In this document: positions 1 through 7,891 of the stretch, in pieces
How positions within the stretch are numbered: position 1 is the first letter of the stretch
How the letters are laid out: the number at the start of each line of letters is the position of its first letter
DNA from: Arcobacteraceae bacterium
GTDB lineage: Bacteria; Campylobacterota; Campylobacteria; Campylobacterales; Arcobacteraceae
NCBI GenBank assembly: GCA_023229945.1
Contig: JALNYH010000024.1
Coordinates: forward strand, 1 to 31,353
DNA length: 31,353 nt
Direction: 5' to 3'
Program-made: the position numbers and the translations under genes
The notes under the pieces: model-generated
The model's input: the letters and a program-made list of their open reading frames with translations, nothing else
Database searches by the model: none
What the model was told of the DNA's origin: nothing

Positions 1-16
1 TAATCGACCGAAGAAA

Positions 17-92
17 TGGTGACCTGTGATGGATTCGAACCATCGACCCCCTCATTAAAAGTGAGATGCTCTACCAGCTGAGCTAACAAGTC
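17..92 (-). tRNA. tRNA-Lys (anticodon UUU)
   Basis: A complete 76-nt cloverleaf reads on the minus strand. The acceptor arm is GACTTGT paired with ACAGGTC (one G-U pair), followed by discriminator A and an encoded CCA end. The D arm is GCTC...GAGC. The anticodon stem TCTCA/TGAGG encloses the loop CTTTTAA, so the anticodon is TTT. The T arm carries the standard GGTTCGAATCC. It decodes AAA/AAG lysine codons, abundant in this AT-rich genome. A consensus promoter lies at 172-200 and a hairpin lies in the leader. Confidence 0.97.
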
Positions 93-104
93 ATTAAAAT
101 TTGT

Positions 105-147
105 AAAGCCCAAAGCTAAAGGCTAAGTATTTATAGCTTTTGGCTTT
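105..147 (-). other. hairpin in the tRNA-Lys 5' leader
   Basis: An inverted repeat pairs 105-118 (AAAGCCCAAAGCTA) with 134-147 (TAGCTTTTGGCTTT). Thirteen of 14 positions match, around a 15-nt loop. It lies between the promoter at 172-200 and the mature tRNA, so the primary transcript should carry it. It could be a processing site or a weak terminator for the upstream gene. No U-run follows directly on the minus strand, which makes a classical terminator less likely. Confidence 0.6.
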
Positions 148-171
148 GAGATTCAATCAAATTGGAGTGGA

Positions 172-200
172 ATTATACTCATTTTTTTCTTATTTGTCAA
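172..200 (-). promoter_or_regulatory. consensus sigma70 promoter for tRNA-Lys
   Basis: On the minus strand TTGACA (200-195) is followed after exactly 17 bp by TATAAT (177-172). Both hexamers match the consensus perfectly. The -35 overlaps the 3' end of the pncC/cinA coding region, and the predicted start near 165 leads into tRNA-Lys. Such a strong promoter fits a stable RNA gene. Confidence 0.85.
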
Positions 201-696
201 GACAATTTTTTAGAAATTTTAAAATTTGATTCAAAGCGATATTTGTTGCTTGTTTTTGGATTTGTATTCGACTACCTTTGAGATGATATATCTTAACATC
301 TACAAAGTTTATATTATTAGCAACACCTATTACTACAGTTCCAACTGGTTTGTTTACAGTACCTCCCCCTGGTCCTGCAACTCCACTTACTGCAATTGCA
401 TAGTTTGCATCAAATTTTTTTAATACACCATCTAACATCTCTTTTACTACTTCTTTACTTACTACTCCATATTTTATCATTGTTTCTTTTTGGACATTGA
501 GTTCTGATTCTTTAATATGGTTTGCATATGTGATGATGCCAGCATGAAATATATCACTACTTCCACTAATAGATGTTATTCTAGAAGCTATCAATCCTCC
601 TGTACAACTTTCTGCAGTTGTTATAGTATGGTTTAGTTTTCTTAAAATATTTTGTAATTTCAACATATCATTTTTAGTAAATTTTTCTTTAAACAT
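190..696 (-). CDS. pncC: CinA C-terminal domain protein / nicotinamide-nucleotide amidase PncC
   Basis: This 168-residue protein is a stand-alone CinA C-terminal domain. The family deamidates nicotinamide mononucleotide to nicotinate mononucleotide and ammonia in the pyridine-nucleotide salvage cycle. The diagnostic TTAESCTGGLIASRIT block is at about residues 26-41, with a glycine-rich GVAGPGGG segment near residues 104-111. The N-terminal molybdopterin-binding-like domain of full-length CinA is absent, as in many PncC proteins. An AAGG ribosome site lies 7 nt upstream of the ATG. The gene is divergent from ileS across 72 bp, and its 3' end contains the -35 of the tRNA-Lys promoter. Enzyme activity is inferred from the family. 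Confidence 0.88.
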   Translation of the reverse strand: MFKEKFTKNDMLKLQNILRKLNHTITTAESCTGGLIASRITSISGSSDIFHAGIITYANHIKESELNVQKETMIKYGVVSKEVVKEMLDGVLKKFDANYAIAVSGVAGPGGGTVNKPVGTVVIGVANNINFVDVKIYHLKGSRIQIQKQATNIALNQILKFLKNCLDK

Positions 697-768
697 AGTT
701 TAACCTTTTGCTAATAAGAATTTTGATACAATAATCTTCAAAATTTCGTAAAAAAGGTATTATATACT

Positions 769-3519
769 ATGTTAGATTATAAAGAGACGATACTACTACC
801 CAAAACAGAGTTTCCAATGAGAGGGAATCTTCCTCAAAATGAACCTATAAGATATGCTAAATGGCAAGAAACATCTATATATAATAAGATGAAGAAAAAT
901 AGAGAAAATGCAAAAAATAGTTTTACATTGCATGATGGTCCTCCTTATGCAAATGGACATATTCATATAGGACATGCTTTAAATAAAATACTAAAAGATA
1001 TCATTGTAAAGTATCATTATTTTGATGGCAAAGCAATAAGCTTTACTCCAGGTTGGGATTGTCATGGTCTTCCAATAGAGCAAAAAGTGGAAGAAAAAAT
1101 TGGTGGACAAAAGAAAAAAGAGTTACCAAAATCAAAAATCAGAGAGTTATGCCGTGCTCATGCTGGTAGTTTTGTTTCTATCCAAAGGGATGAGTTTATA
1201 TCTTTAGGTGTTATAGCTGATTGGCAAAATCCTTATCTTACAATGGATTTTAGATTTGAAGCCAATATATATAGAGAATTATGTAATGTTGCAAAACAAG
1301 GCTTATTGGTACAAAGAAGCAAACCAGTATATTGGTCATGGGCTGCTGGGACCGCTTTGGCTGAGGCTGAAGTAGAATATGAAGATAAAATATCCCCTTC
1401 TATATTCGTAGCATTTAAGCTCAAAGATAGTAATGAAAGTATAATTATATGGACTACTACACCTTGGACACTTCCAGCAAATACTGGTATATCTTTAAAC
1501 CCTGAAGTTGAATATGTAGTTACAACTGATGGTTTTATCGTGGCAAAAAAACTTTTTGATACATTGAAAACTCAAGAAGTACTAAAAGGTGATATCAAAG
1601 GTGATATTGATCCTAAATCTTTAGAAAACAGCCTTGCAATTAACCCACTAAATGGTAGAGATTCAAGAATAGTATTAGGTGAACATGTCACAACAGATAG
1701 TGGTACAGGAGCCGTTCATACAGCACCAGGACATGGTGAAGATGACTATAAAGTAGGGCTTGTATATGACCTTGATGTAATTATGCCTGTTGGTTCAAAT
1801 GGTTGTTATGATGAAACTGTAGTTAGATTGGAACTCATTCCAAATGCAGATGAATTTGTAGGGGTAAATGTATTCAATGCAAATGAGAGAATTTTGGAGC
1901 TTTTAGGTGATGCTCTTTTAAAAAGAACTGATATAAAACACTCTTATCCTCATTGTTGGAGAACTCATAAACCAGTTATTTTTAGAGCTACTAAACAATG
2001 GTTTATTGCAGTTGACCAAACATATGGCAAAAAAGGTGGAACTTTAAGAGAAAATGCTCTAAAAGAGATAGAAAATGTGAAATTTTATCCAAGTTGGGGT
2101 AGAAATAGACTTGGAACTATGCTAGAAAATAGACCTGATTGGTGTATCAGTAGACAAAGAGACTGGGGTGTACCAATCGCATTTTTTAGAGATAAAACAA
2201 CAGATGAAATCATATATGATGAGAAAGTTTTAAATTTTGTTGCAATGATATTTGAACAAAAAGGGTGTGATGCTTGGTATGATTTGAGTATTGAAGAGTT
2301 GCTTTATCCAGGAAGCGGACTAAATCCAGATAATTTAGAAAAAACTATGGATATATTGGATGTTTGGTTTGATAGTGGAAGTACACAGTTTGCTGTACTT
2401 CAAAGCAGAAACTATGATGCAAAAAGTTATCCAGCTGATATGTATTTAGAAGGAAGTGACCAACATCGTGGATGGTTCCAAAGCTCACTCCTTACATCAA
2501 CAGCAGCTAGAGAAATAGCACCTTATAAAGCTGTATTAACTCATGGTTTTACAGTAGATGAAAAAGGTGAGAAGATGTCTAAGTCAAAGGGAAATGTTGT
2601 AGTTCCTGATGCAGTACTCAAGAAATATGGTAGTGAGATTTTAAGACTTTGGGTTGCAATGAGTGACTATCAAAGTGACTTGAAAATCAGCGATAATATC
2701 CTAAATCAAATGTCTGAGCTATATAGAAAAATTAGAAATACAACAAGATTTTTATTTGCAAATATTAGTGATTTGGAAGAATTGGTTGATGTTAGTAAAC
2801 TTGGAGTTTTGGATATTTGGATTTTGTCTAAAGCAAAAAAAGTATTTGATGAAATAGATGAGAGTTTTGCAAATTATGATTTTTCTCGTGGACTAAATCG
2901 TCTCAATAACTTTTTAGTTGCAGATTTGAGTGGTATTTATCTGGATGTTTGTAAAGATAGATTGTATTGTGATAGTGTGGAAGATTTACATAGATTATCA
3001 AGTCAAACTGCTATGGCTATGATTACAAAAGCATTGATTAGTACAATTGCACCAATTTTGACATATACAAGTGATGAATTACTAGATTATGCACCATCTA
3101 TTATAAAAGGTAAATGTGAAGATATATTTGATTATGAAAAATATGTATTACCATCATTATCATCAACACTTAATGAAGAACATCTAACCAAATCAAGAAC
3201 AAAGTTCTTTGAAATAATTGATGGACTAAAAAAAGAAAAAATTATTGGTAATACTTTGGAAGTAGTAATATACACAAATAGTGAAGATATTTTAGCATTG
3301 CCAAGTGTAGAAGCTGAAGATTGGTTTATAGTAAGTAAAGTAATTAATCAAAAACAAAGTGAAGTTTTAGCAAAATTTGATTTTGATGGAAAAGTATTTG
3401 AAATATATAAATCTACTGAACACAAATGTCCAAGATGTTGGAAATTTAAAGCTGTAGATGATGGCGGGATTTGTGCTAGATGTGATGATGCTGTAAAAAG
3501 GCTATCAAAAGATGTTTAG
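769..3519 (+). CDS. ileS: isoleucyl-tRNA synthetase
   Basis: This cytosolic class I aminoacyl-tRNA synthetase of 916 residues charges tRNA-Ile. The HIGH signature is at residues 66-69 and KMSKS at 602-606. The central editing (CP1) region includes the WTTTPWTLPAN motif. The C-terminal zinc knuckle is visible as C887, C890, C902 and C905, typical of bacterial IleRS of about 920-940 residues. An AAGG site precedes the ATG. The last codons overlap the start of a 33-residue ORF by 8 nt, so ileS probably heads an operon running through murE. The gene appears intact. Confidence 0.98.
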   Translation: MLDYKETILLPKTEFPMRGNLPQNEPIRYAKWQETSIYNKMKKNRENAKNSFTLHDGPPYANGHIHIGHALNKILKDIIVKYHYFDGKAISFTPGWDCHGLPIEQKVEEKIGGQKKKELPKSKIRELCRAHAGSFVSIQRDEFISLGVIADWQNPYLTMDFRFEANIYRELCNVAKQGLLVQRSKPVYWSWAAGTALAEAEVEYEDKISPSIFVAFKLKDSNESIIIWTTTPWTLPANTGISLNPEVEYVVTTDGFIVAKKLFDTLKTQEVLKGDIKGDIDPKSLENSLAINPLNGRDSRIVLGEHVTTDSGTGAVHTAPGHGEDDYKVGLVYDLDVIMPVGSNGCYDETVVRLELIPNADEFVGVNVFNANERILELLGDALLKRTDIKHSYPHCWRTHKPVIFRATKQWFIAVDQTYGKKGGTLRENALKEIENVKFYPSWGRNRLGTMLENRPDWCISRQRDWGVPIAFFRDKTTDEIIYDEKVLNFVAMIFEQKGCDAWYDLSIEELLYPGSGLNPDNLEKTMDILDVWFDSGSTQFAVLQSRNYDAKSYPADMYLEGSDQHRGWFQSSLLTSTAAREIAPYKAVLTHGFTVDEKGEKMSKSKGNVVVPDAVLKKYGSEILRLWVAMSDYQSDLKISDNILNQMSELYRKIRNTTRFLFANISDLEELVDVSKLGVLDIWILSKAKKVFDEIDESFANYDFSRGLNRLNNFLVADLSGIYLDVCKDRLYCDSVEDLHRLSSQTAMAMITKALISTIAPILTYTSDELLDYAPSIIKGKCEDIFDYEKYVLPSLSSTLNEEHLTKSRTKFFEIIDGLKKEKIIGNTLEVVIYTNSEDILALPSVEAEDWFIVSKVINQKQSEVLAKFDFDGKVFEIYKSTEHKCPRCWKFKAVDDGGICARCDDAVKRLSKDV

Positions 3520-3613
3520 TGAACCAGTTTCAATATCTTTTATATTTCAAACAGTAGCAGTAATATGTGTATTGATTGCTATTGGAATTTATTTTGTAAA
3601 AAGGTTTAAATAA
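3512..3613 (+). CDS. 33-residue single-span membrane microprotein (unnamed)
   Basis: The ATG at 3512 opens a 33-codon frame beginning MFSEPVSISF and ending FVKRFK. It has one hydrophobic segment (about residues 8-29) flanked by an acidic N terminus and a basic C terminus, which predicts a single membrane span with the C terminus inside. The start overlaps the ileS stop region by 8 nt, and the TAA shares its last A with the nfu ATG (TAATG). An AAAAAGG purine tract lies 10 nt upstream. Exact tiling between two genes with overlapping stop and start codons is the main evidence that it is translated. Its function is unknown. It could instead be a coupling ORF that delivers ribosomes to nfu. Confidence 0.6.
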   Translation: MFSEPVSISFIFQTVAVICVLIAIGIYFVKRFK

Positions 3614-3891
3614 TGATACCATTTAGTGATGAAGATTTAAAACAGCCAGTATTGAATATAATAAATGAAAAGATTGCACCTATGCTAGCTCGTGATGGTG
3701 GTGCTATTAAACTTTTGGGTATAAAAGACTCCAAAGTTTTCGTACAGCTTCAAGGAGCATGTGTAGGATGTGCTGCAAGTGGAAGTACATTGAAGTTTAT
3801 AGTTGAAAAAGAATTACAAACATGGATACACCAAGAGCTTTCTATAGTAAATGTAGCTATAGGAGAAGAGGAACAATATGATTTTAACTAG
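3613..3891 (+). CDS. NifU-like C-terminal domain Fe-S scaffold (Nfu)
   Basis: This 92-residue protein consists of one NifU C-terminal (Nfu) domain. The family carries or delivers Fe-S clusters to apo-proteins through a CxxC pair, seen here as C50 and C53 in GACVGCAASGSTL. The preceding RDGGAIKLLGI segment is the usual lead-in to this fold. Its start overlaps the stop of the 33-residue ORF, and its end overlaps the next gene by 14 nt, so translation is probably coupled. From memory, a small nfu gene next to the same hypothetical gene and murE is a recurrent arrangement in Campylobacter and Helicobacter. Target proteins cannot be told from the sequence. Confidence 0.9.
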   Translation: MIPFSDEDLKQPVLNIINEKIAPMLARDGGAIKLLGIKDSKVFVQLQGACVGCAASGSTLKFIVEKELQTWIHQELSIVNVAIGEEEQYDFN

Positions 3892-4483
3892 TAGTGATTT
3901 AAAAACTTTAGAAGTTGCTCATGAACATTATGCAAATAGCAAATATTTAAAAGCTATGCAATATTTTGGTGAATTATCAAAAAAATATCCAAATAATGAA
4001 GAGTTTAATCTATATATTTTATTATGTGATATAGCAACAGAAAATGAAGAAAAATCAAATATGTTTTATGACTATTTTACGGTTGCAAAATTGGACAATA
4101 TTGATAATGCAATAGAATATGTAAAAGGTATGATAAAAGCGTATGATGGTGATATAGAAGAAATTACAAAGCTCTTAAATGAAATTTCATCAATAGCTGT
4201 TGATTCATTGGATGCTATAGATTATAAAGATTTTTTAGAGCTTGTAAAATCTCGTGGGTCATTTAAAGAAGCTTTTGAAGATATTATGTTTAGTACAAAA
4301 GTTGCAATTACATCAAAAGATGACTTTTTTGATTTTATCACAAAACTTATAGATAATGATTTCAAAAGTTCAGCATATAGTTATTTAGATGGTTTTAACC
4401 AATATTTCTCTTATGATACAAAGATTCAAGAATTATACAAAAAACTAGAAGAGAAAACTAATGCTAATAACAACCACCAATAA
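3878..4483 (+). CDS. conserved helical-repeat (TPR-like) protein between nfu and murE
   Basis: This predicted soluble protein has 201 residues and no signal peptide. Its N-terminal third resembles tetratricopeptide-type helix pairs (AHEHYANSKYLKAMQYFGEL followed by a KKYPNNEEF turn). The remainder is acidic and helical, with no catalytic motif I can recognise. It overlaps nfu by 14 nt at the start and murE by 23 nt at the end, both in different frames, so the three genes are surely co-transcribed. The position matches the uncharacterised gene found between nfu and murE in related genomes (recalled from memory). A role as an adaptor is possible but nothing here proves it. Confidence 0.75.
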   Translation: MILTSSDLKTLEVAHEHYANSKYLKAMQYFGELSKKYPNNEEFNLYILLCDIATENEEKSNMFYDYFTVAKLDNIDNAIEYVKGMIKAYDGDIEEITKLLNEISSIAVDSLDAIDYKDFLELVKSRGSFKEAFEDIMFSTKVAITSKDDFFDFITKLIDNDFKSSAYSYLDGFNQYFSYDTKIQELYKKLEEKTNANNNHQ

Positions 4484-5747
4484 TCAAAAATTTACAGATA
4501 GTTCAAAAGAATCAAATGCTCAAACAATTTTTGTATGTAATAGTTTAAACAAGAAATATATTGATGATGCCAAAGCCCATGGATGTGTAGAGTTTATTGA
4601 TGATATAGCACTTGGAAGTTATTTTCAAGATAGTTTTAGCTCTATCAAAATCATAGGGGTTACTGGAACAAATGGTAAAACTACCACAACAGCGGCAATT
4701 TACTCAATATTGCTAGACCTTGGATATAAAGTGGCATTACAAGGAACTAGAGGGTTTTTTATAAATGATGAGAAAATGGAAAATTATTCATTAACTACAC
4801 CTATGCAACTTGATATTTATTCACATATTCAAAAAGCACTTGAATGTGGATGTGAGTATTTTGTGATGGAAGTAAGCTCTCATGCTATAGCCCAAAACAG
4901 AATAGCAGGGCTAGACTTTGCTCTAAAAATCCATACAAATATCACAAGAGACCATCTGGATTATCATAAAACTATAGAAGAGTATATCAATGTAAAAAAT
5001 AGTTTTTTCAGTGATGAGTCTATGAAACTTATAAATAAAGATGACAAACATATAAAATACAATATAAAAAACTGTTTTGCGTATGGACTTGAAAATCCAG
5101 CAACTTATAAAGTGAGTGCGTATAGTTTACAAAATGGTATTCATGTAATGATTGATAATTTTCAAAATAAAGTTGCTTTTTCTTCACCTATGATGGGACT
5201 TTTTAATGTTTATAATCTAACAGCTGCAGTTGCTGGAGTTCATCTAGTAACAAAAAGAGATTTGAATGAAATTTGTGAAGAAGTTGAGAATTTTGGAGGA
5301 GTTAGTGGAAGAATGGAAATTGTCTCTTCTGACCCACTTGTAATTATTGATTTTGCTCATACTCCTGATGGTATGGAAGAGGTTTTCAAAAGCTTTGCAT
5401 CAAAAGATATAACAGTTGTTTTTGGTGCTGGTGGAGATAGAGATAAAGCAAAAAGACCCTTGATGGGAAATGTTGCACAAAGATATTGCAAAAACATAAT
5501 TGTAACATCTGACAATCCCCGATTTGAAGACCCTGATATGATTATTGAAGACATTTTGAGTGGTATTAGTGATAAATCTAATGTAATTGTAGAAATCAAT
5601 AGAAAGTTAGCTATTCAAAAAGCATTACAATTGTATAAAAAAGATACAGTTATTTTAATCTTAGGTAAAGGTGATGAGGAATATCAAATCATTTATGATA
5701 AGAAACTACCTTTTAAAGATTACGATATTGTAAAAGAGATATTATAG
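4461..5747 (+). CDS. murE: UDP-N-acetylmuramoyl-L-alanyl-D-glutamate--2,6-diaminopimelate ligase
   Basis: This cytoplasmic Mur ligase of 428 residues adds the third residue of the peptidoglycan stem peptide, using ATP. The ATP-binding motif GVTGTNGKTTTT lies at residues 66-77. The Mur-ligase core includes EVSSHAI and TNITRDHLDYH, where the lysine-carbamylation and metal region lies. DNPR at residues 351-354 is the signature of meso-diaminopimelate specificity, as expected for a Gram-negative. The protein is shorter than E. coli MurE (about 495), as is usual in Campylobacterota. The ATG lies inside the preceding gene, with a purine-rich AGAAGAG upstream. It is the last gene of the ileS operon. 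Confidence 0.96.
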   Translation: MLITTTNNQKFTDSSKESNAQTIFVCNSLNKKYIDDAKAHGCVEFIDDIALGSYFQDSFSSIKIIGVTGTNGKTTTTAAIYSILLDLGYKVALQGTRGFFINDEKMENYSLTTPMQLDIYSHIQKALECGCEYFVMEVSSHAIAQNRIAGLDFALKIHTNITRDHLDYHKTIEEYINVKNSFFSDESMKLINKDDKHIKYNIKNCFAYGLENPATYKVSAYSLQNGIHVMIDNFQNKVAFSSPMMGLFNVYNLTAAVAGVHLVTKRDLNEICEEVENFGGVSGRMEIVSSDPLVIIDFAHTPDGMEEVFKSFASKDITVVFGAGGDRDKAKRPLMGNVAQRYCKNIIVTSDNPRFEDPDMIIEDILSGISDKSNVIVEINRKLAIQKALQLYKKDTVILILGKGDEEYQIIYDKKLPFKDYDIVKEIL

Positions 5748-5750
5748 ATA

Positions 5751-5858
5751 TTACAATTTTGTAAGTCAATTGATATTTTTGTTTAATAGTTACTTAATAT
5801 ATACTCCGTTTGTAAAAAATATGTTACAATTTTGCAAATTTGTAACTAGGAGTATATA
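5751..5858 (+). promoter_or_regulatory. gdhA upstream region with nested inverted repeats
   Basis: The 110 bp between murE and gdhA contain five TTACAA/TTGTAA half-sites: 5751-5756, 5759-5764, 5810-5815, 5824-5829 and 5840-5845. The first two form a near-palindrome right after murE. GTTACAA (5823-5829) and TTGTAAC (5840-5846) flank a TTTGCAAA core in a nearly perfect 24-bp palindrome. A separate perfect 11-bp inverted repeat pairs 5797-5807 (ends ACTCC) with 5849-5859, which holds the GGAG ribosome site and the start codon. The layout looks like a repressor operator, an RNA fold over the start, or both. The regulator is not identifiable. Confidence 0.6.
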
Positions 5859-7210
5859 TGCCGTATGTAAAAGAAGTATTTGATTATCTAATCAGAACAA
5901 GTCCCGCTCAAACTGAGTTTTATCAAGCTGCAAAAGAGGTTTTAGAGTCAATTAGACCAGCCCTCGATAAATATCCAAAATATAGACAACACAAAATTAT
6001 AGAAAGAATAGTTGAACCTGAGAGACAAATATTGTTTCGTGTAAACTGGGTAGACGATAATGGTGTTATTCAAGTTAATAAAGGTTTTAGAATAGAGTTT
6101 AACTCAGCTCTTGGACCATATAAAGGCGGTTTAAGATTTCATCCAAGTGTAAATGCTGGTGTTATTAAGTTCTTAGGATTTGAACAAGTTTTCAAAAATG
6201 CACTAACTGGTCTTCAAATTGGTGGTGGAAAAGGTGGAAGTGATTTCAATCCAAAAGGTAGATCTGATAATGAAATTATGAGATTTTGTCAAGCATTTAT
6301 GAGTGAGTTATTTAGACATATTGGTCCAAATACTGATGTTCCAGCTGGTGATATTGGAGTAGGTGGAAGAGAAATTGGATATATGTTTGGTATGTATAAA
6401 AAACTAGCAAACAGATATGAAGGTGTATTAACTGGAAAATCACTTAAATGGGGTGGTTCATTAGCTAGAACTGAAGCTACTGGATATGGTGCTGTATATT
6501 TTGCAAAATATATGCTTGAAGATAGAGGTGAAACTCTTGAAGGTAAAAAATGTGTAGTTTCTGGAAGTGGAAATGTATCTATTTATACTATTGAAAAACT
6601 ATATCATTTGGGTGCTATTCCTGTAACTTGTAGTGATTCAACTGGTATGATTTATGATGAAAATGGTATTGATTTAGAATTACTAAAAGAGTTAAAAGAG
6701 CAAAAAAGAGTAAGATTGAGTGAATATACTACATATAAACCAATGGCACAATATACTCCAGTTTCAGAATATGCTGAAGGCACAAATGGTGTTTATTCAA
6801 TACCGTGTTTTGCTGCATTTCCTAGTGCAACACAAAATGAACTAAATGAAAAAGATGCTCAAAATTTACTTGCAAATGGTTGTATTTGTGTAAGTGAAGG
6901 CGCAAATATGCCTTCAACTCCTGAAGCTGTAGATTTATTTATAGATGCAAAAATTTGTTATGGACCAGGTAAAGCTGCAAATGCTGGTGGTGTTGCTACA
7001 AGTCAACTTGAAATGCAACAAAATGCTTCTATGTGTAGCTGGACTTTTGAAGAAGTTGATGCAAAACTAGCTCAAATTATGAAAAATATATATGTAAGTG
7101 CTAGTACAACTGCAGCAGAATTCGGTGAACCAACAAACTTAGTACTTGGTGCTAATATTGCAGGATTTAGAAAAGTTGCCGATGCTATGATAGAGCAAGG
7201 TTTGGTGTAG
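5858..7210 (+). CDS. gdhA: NADP-type glutamate dehydrogenase
   Basis: This 450-residue enzyme of the hexameric small-subunit class reductively aminates 2-oxoglutarate to glutamate, normally with NADPH. The substrate pocket is seen as GPYKGGLRFHPSVN (K89), the catalytic lysine in GGGKGGSDFNPKG (K125), and PAGDIGVGGREIGYM (D165). The dinucleotide-binding GSGNV is at about 236-240. Length and motifs match the assimilatory NADP enzymes. AGGAG lies 5 nt before the ATG, within a potential stem. Upstream palindromes suggest its own regulation, likely by nitrogen or carbon status (inferred). Immediately after the TAG stop begins a ten-copy heptad array. The gene is intact. Confidence 0.95.
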   Translation: MPYVKEVFDYLIRTSPAQTEFYQAAKEVLESIRPALDKYPKYRQHKIIERIVEPERQILFRVNWVDDNGVIQVNKGFRIEFNSALGPYKGGLRFHPSVNAGVIKFLGFEQVFKNALTGLQIGGGKGGSDFNPKGRSDNEIMRFCQAFMSELFRHIGPNTDVPAGDIGVGGREIGYMFGMYKKLANRYEGVLTGKSLKWGGSLARTEATGYGAVYFAKYMLEDRGETLEGKKCVVSGSGNVSIYTIEKLYHLGAIPVTCSDSTGMIYDENGIDLELLKELKEQKRVRLSEYTTYKPMAQYTPVSEYAEGTNGVYSIPCFAAFPSATQNELNEKDAQNLLANGCICVSEGANMPSTPEAVDLFIDAKICYGPGKAANAGGVATSQLEMQQNASMCSWTFEEVDAKLAQIMKNIYVSASTTAAEFGEPTNLVLGANIAGFRKVADAMIEQGLV

Positions 7211-7285
7211 GTTGTAGGTTGTAGGTTGTAGGTTGTAGGTTGTAGGTTGTAGGTTGTAGGTTGTAGGTTGTAGGTTGTAGGTTGT
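7211..7285 (+). repeat. tandem heptad array (GTTGTAG), about 10.7 copies
   Basis: Ten perfect copies of the 7-bp unit GTTGTAG run from the base after the gdhA stop codon to 7280, followed by a partial copy to 7285. The final codons of gdhA (GGTGTAG) already resemble the unit, so the array may have grown from the gene's end. No interruptions are seen. Perfect short tandem repeats are expected to vary in copy number by replication slippage. Confidence 0.97.
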
Positions 7286-7310
7286 GACAAAAAATTATTT
7301 CTTCATTATC

Positions 7311-7373
7311 TTCTCTACCACCTACCCTCTACTACCTAATCACTATAAACTACCCTCTACAAACTACCACCTA
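7311..7373 (-). repeat. degenerate C/A-rich heptad arm opposite the gdhA array
   Basis: This segment consists of C/T/A words such as CTACCACCTACC, CTCTACTACCTA and CTACAAACTACCACCTA. On the minus strand these read TAGGTGGTAG and GTAGAGGGTAG, which are relatives of the GTTGTAG unit. With the array at 7211-7285 it makes a long imperfect inverted repeat. The same vocabulary recurs at 23989-24065. Confidence 0.65.
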
Positions 7374-7518
7374 AAATGTAACTTTTCGTAGCTCTTATAA
7401 ACTTTTATAAATCCTTTTTTTTACTACTTAATACTATATTTTAGCAAAATTTAATCTCTTTTTGATTACAATTCGGACAAAAATTATCTTAATTGATTAT
7501 GAAACAAAGGATTGAATT

Positions 7519-7878
7519 ATGATGCCACAATTTCCACAACCAACATTTTACATTTTTAAATGTGAACAAAGCTCACCTCCAGGGATGCCAAAGCCAAGCT
7601 GTGTAAACGGAGAAACTCAAGAACTTTTTGGTCATATGGCTCAAGGACTTATGCAAAGAGGTATAATGGGAGCAGTTCAACCTATTAGAACTAGCTGTCT
7701 TGGAAGATGTCAAATGGGACCTGTTATGTTGGTTGAACCAGGACATTTTATGTATGTGGGATTAACTAAGGAAAAAATTGATAAAATATTAGATGAACAT
7801 ATCATTGGAGGAAATCCAGTGAATGAATTTTTGATCCCAGAGCAATTTTGGGGCGAACCTATCAAATTAAAACAATAA
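7519..7878 (+). CDS. thioredoxin-like [2Fe-2S] ferredoxin
   Basis: This 119-residue soluble protein has the four-cysteine pattern of thioredoxin-fold [2Fe-2S] proteins (NuoE-like/Shethna type): C15, C28, C60 and C64, with RTSCLGRCQMGPVMLVEP around the last pair. The family are small electron carriers or cluster-bearing modules. The partner is unknown. The start is ATGATG with AAAGGA upstream, and either Met could initiate. A TACAAT-type -10 lies at 7465-7470. The gene begins 233 bp after the gdhA repeat and is followed by panD after 13 bp. Fe-S binding is inferred from cysteine spacing, so this is a confident family call with an unknown cellular role. Confidence 0.85.
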   Translation: MMPQFPQPTFYIFKCEQSSPPGMPKPSCVNGETQELFGHMAQGLMQRGIMGAVQPIRTSCLGRCQMGPVMLVEPGHFMYVGLTKEKIDKILDEHIIGGNPVNEFLIPEQFWGEPIKLKQ

Positions 7879-7891
7879 TAAAGAGGTATAT

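Noticed and set aside
7072..7290. Minus-strand 72-codon frame with a repeated QPTTYNL peptide
   Set aside because: It is just the heptad array read in a frame that stays open because seven bases times three give a seven-codon repeat. The rest is antisense to gdhA and has no ribosome site.
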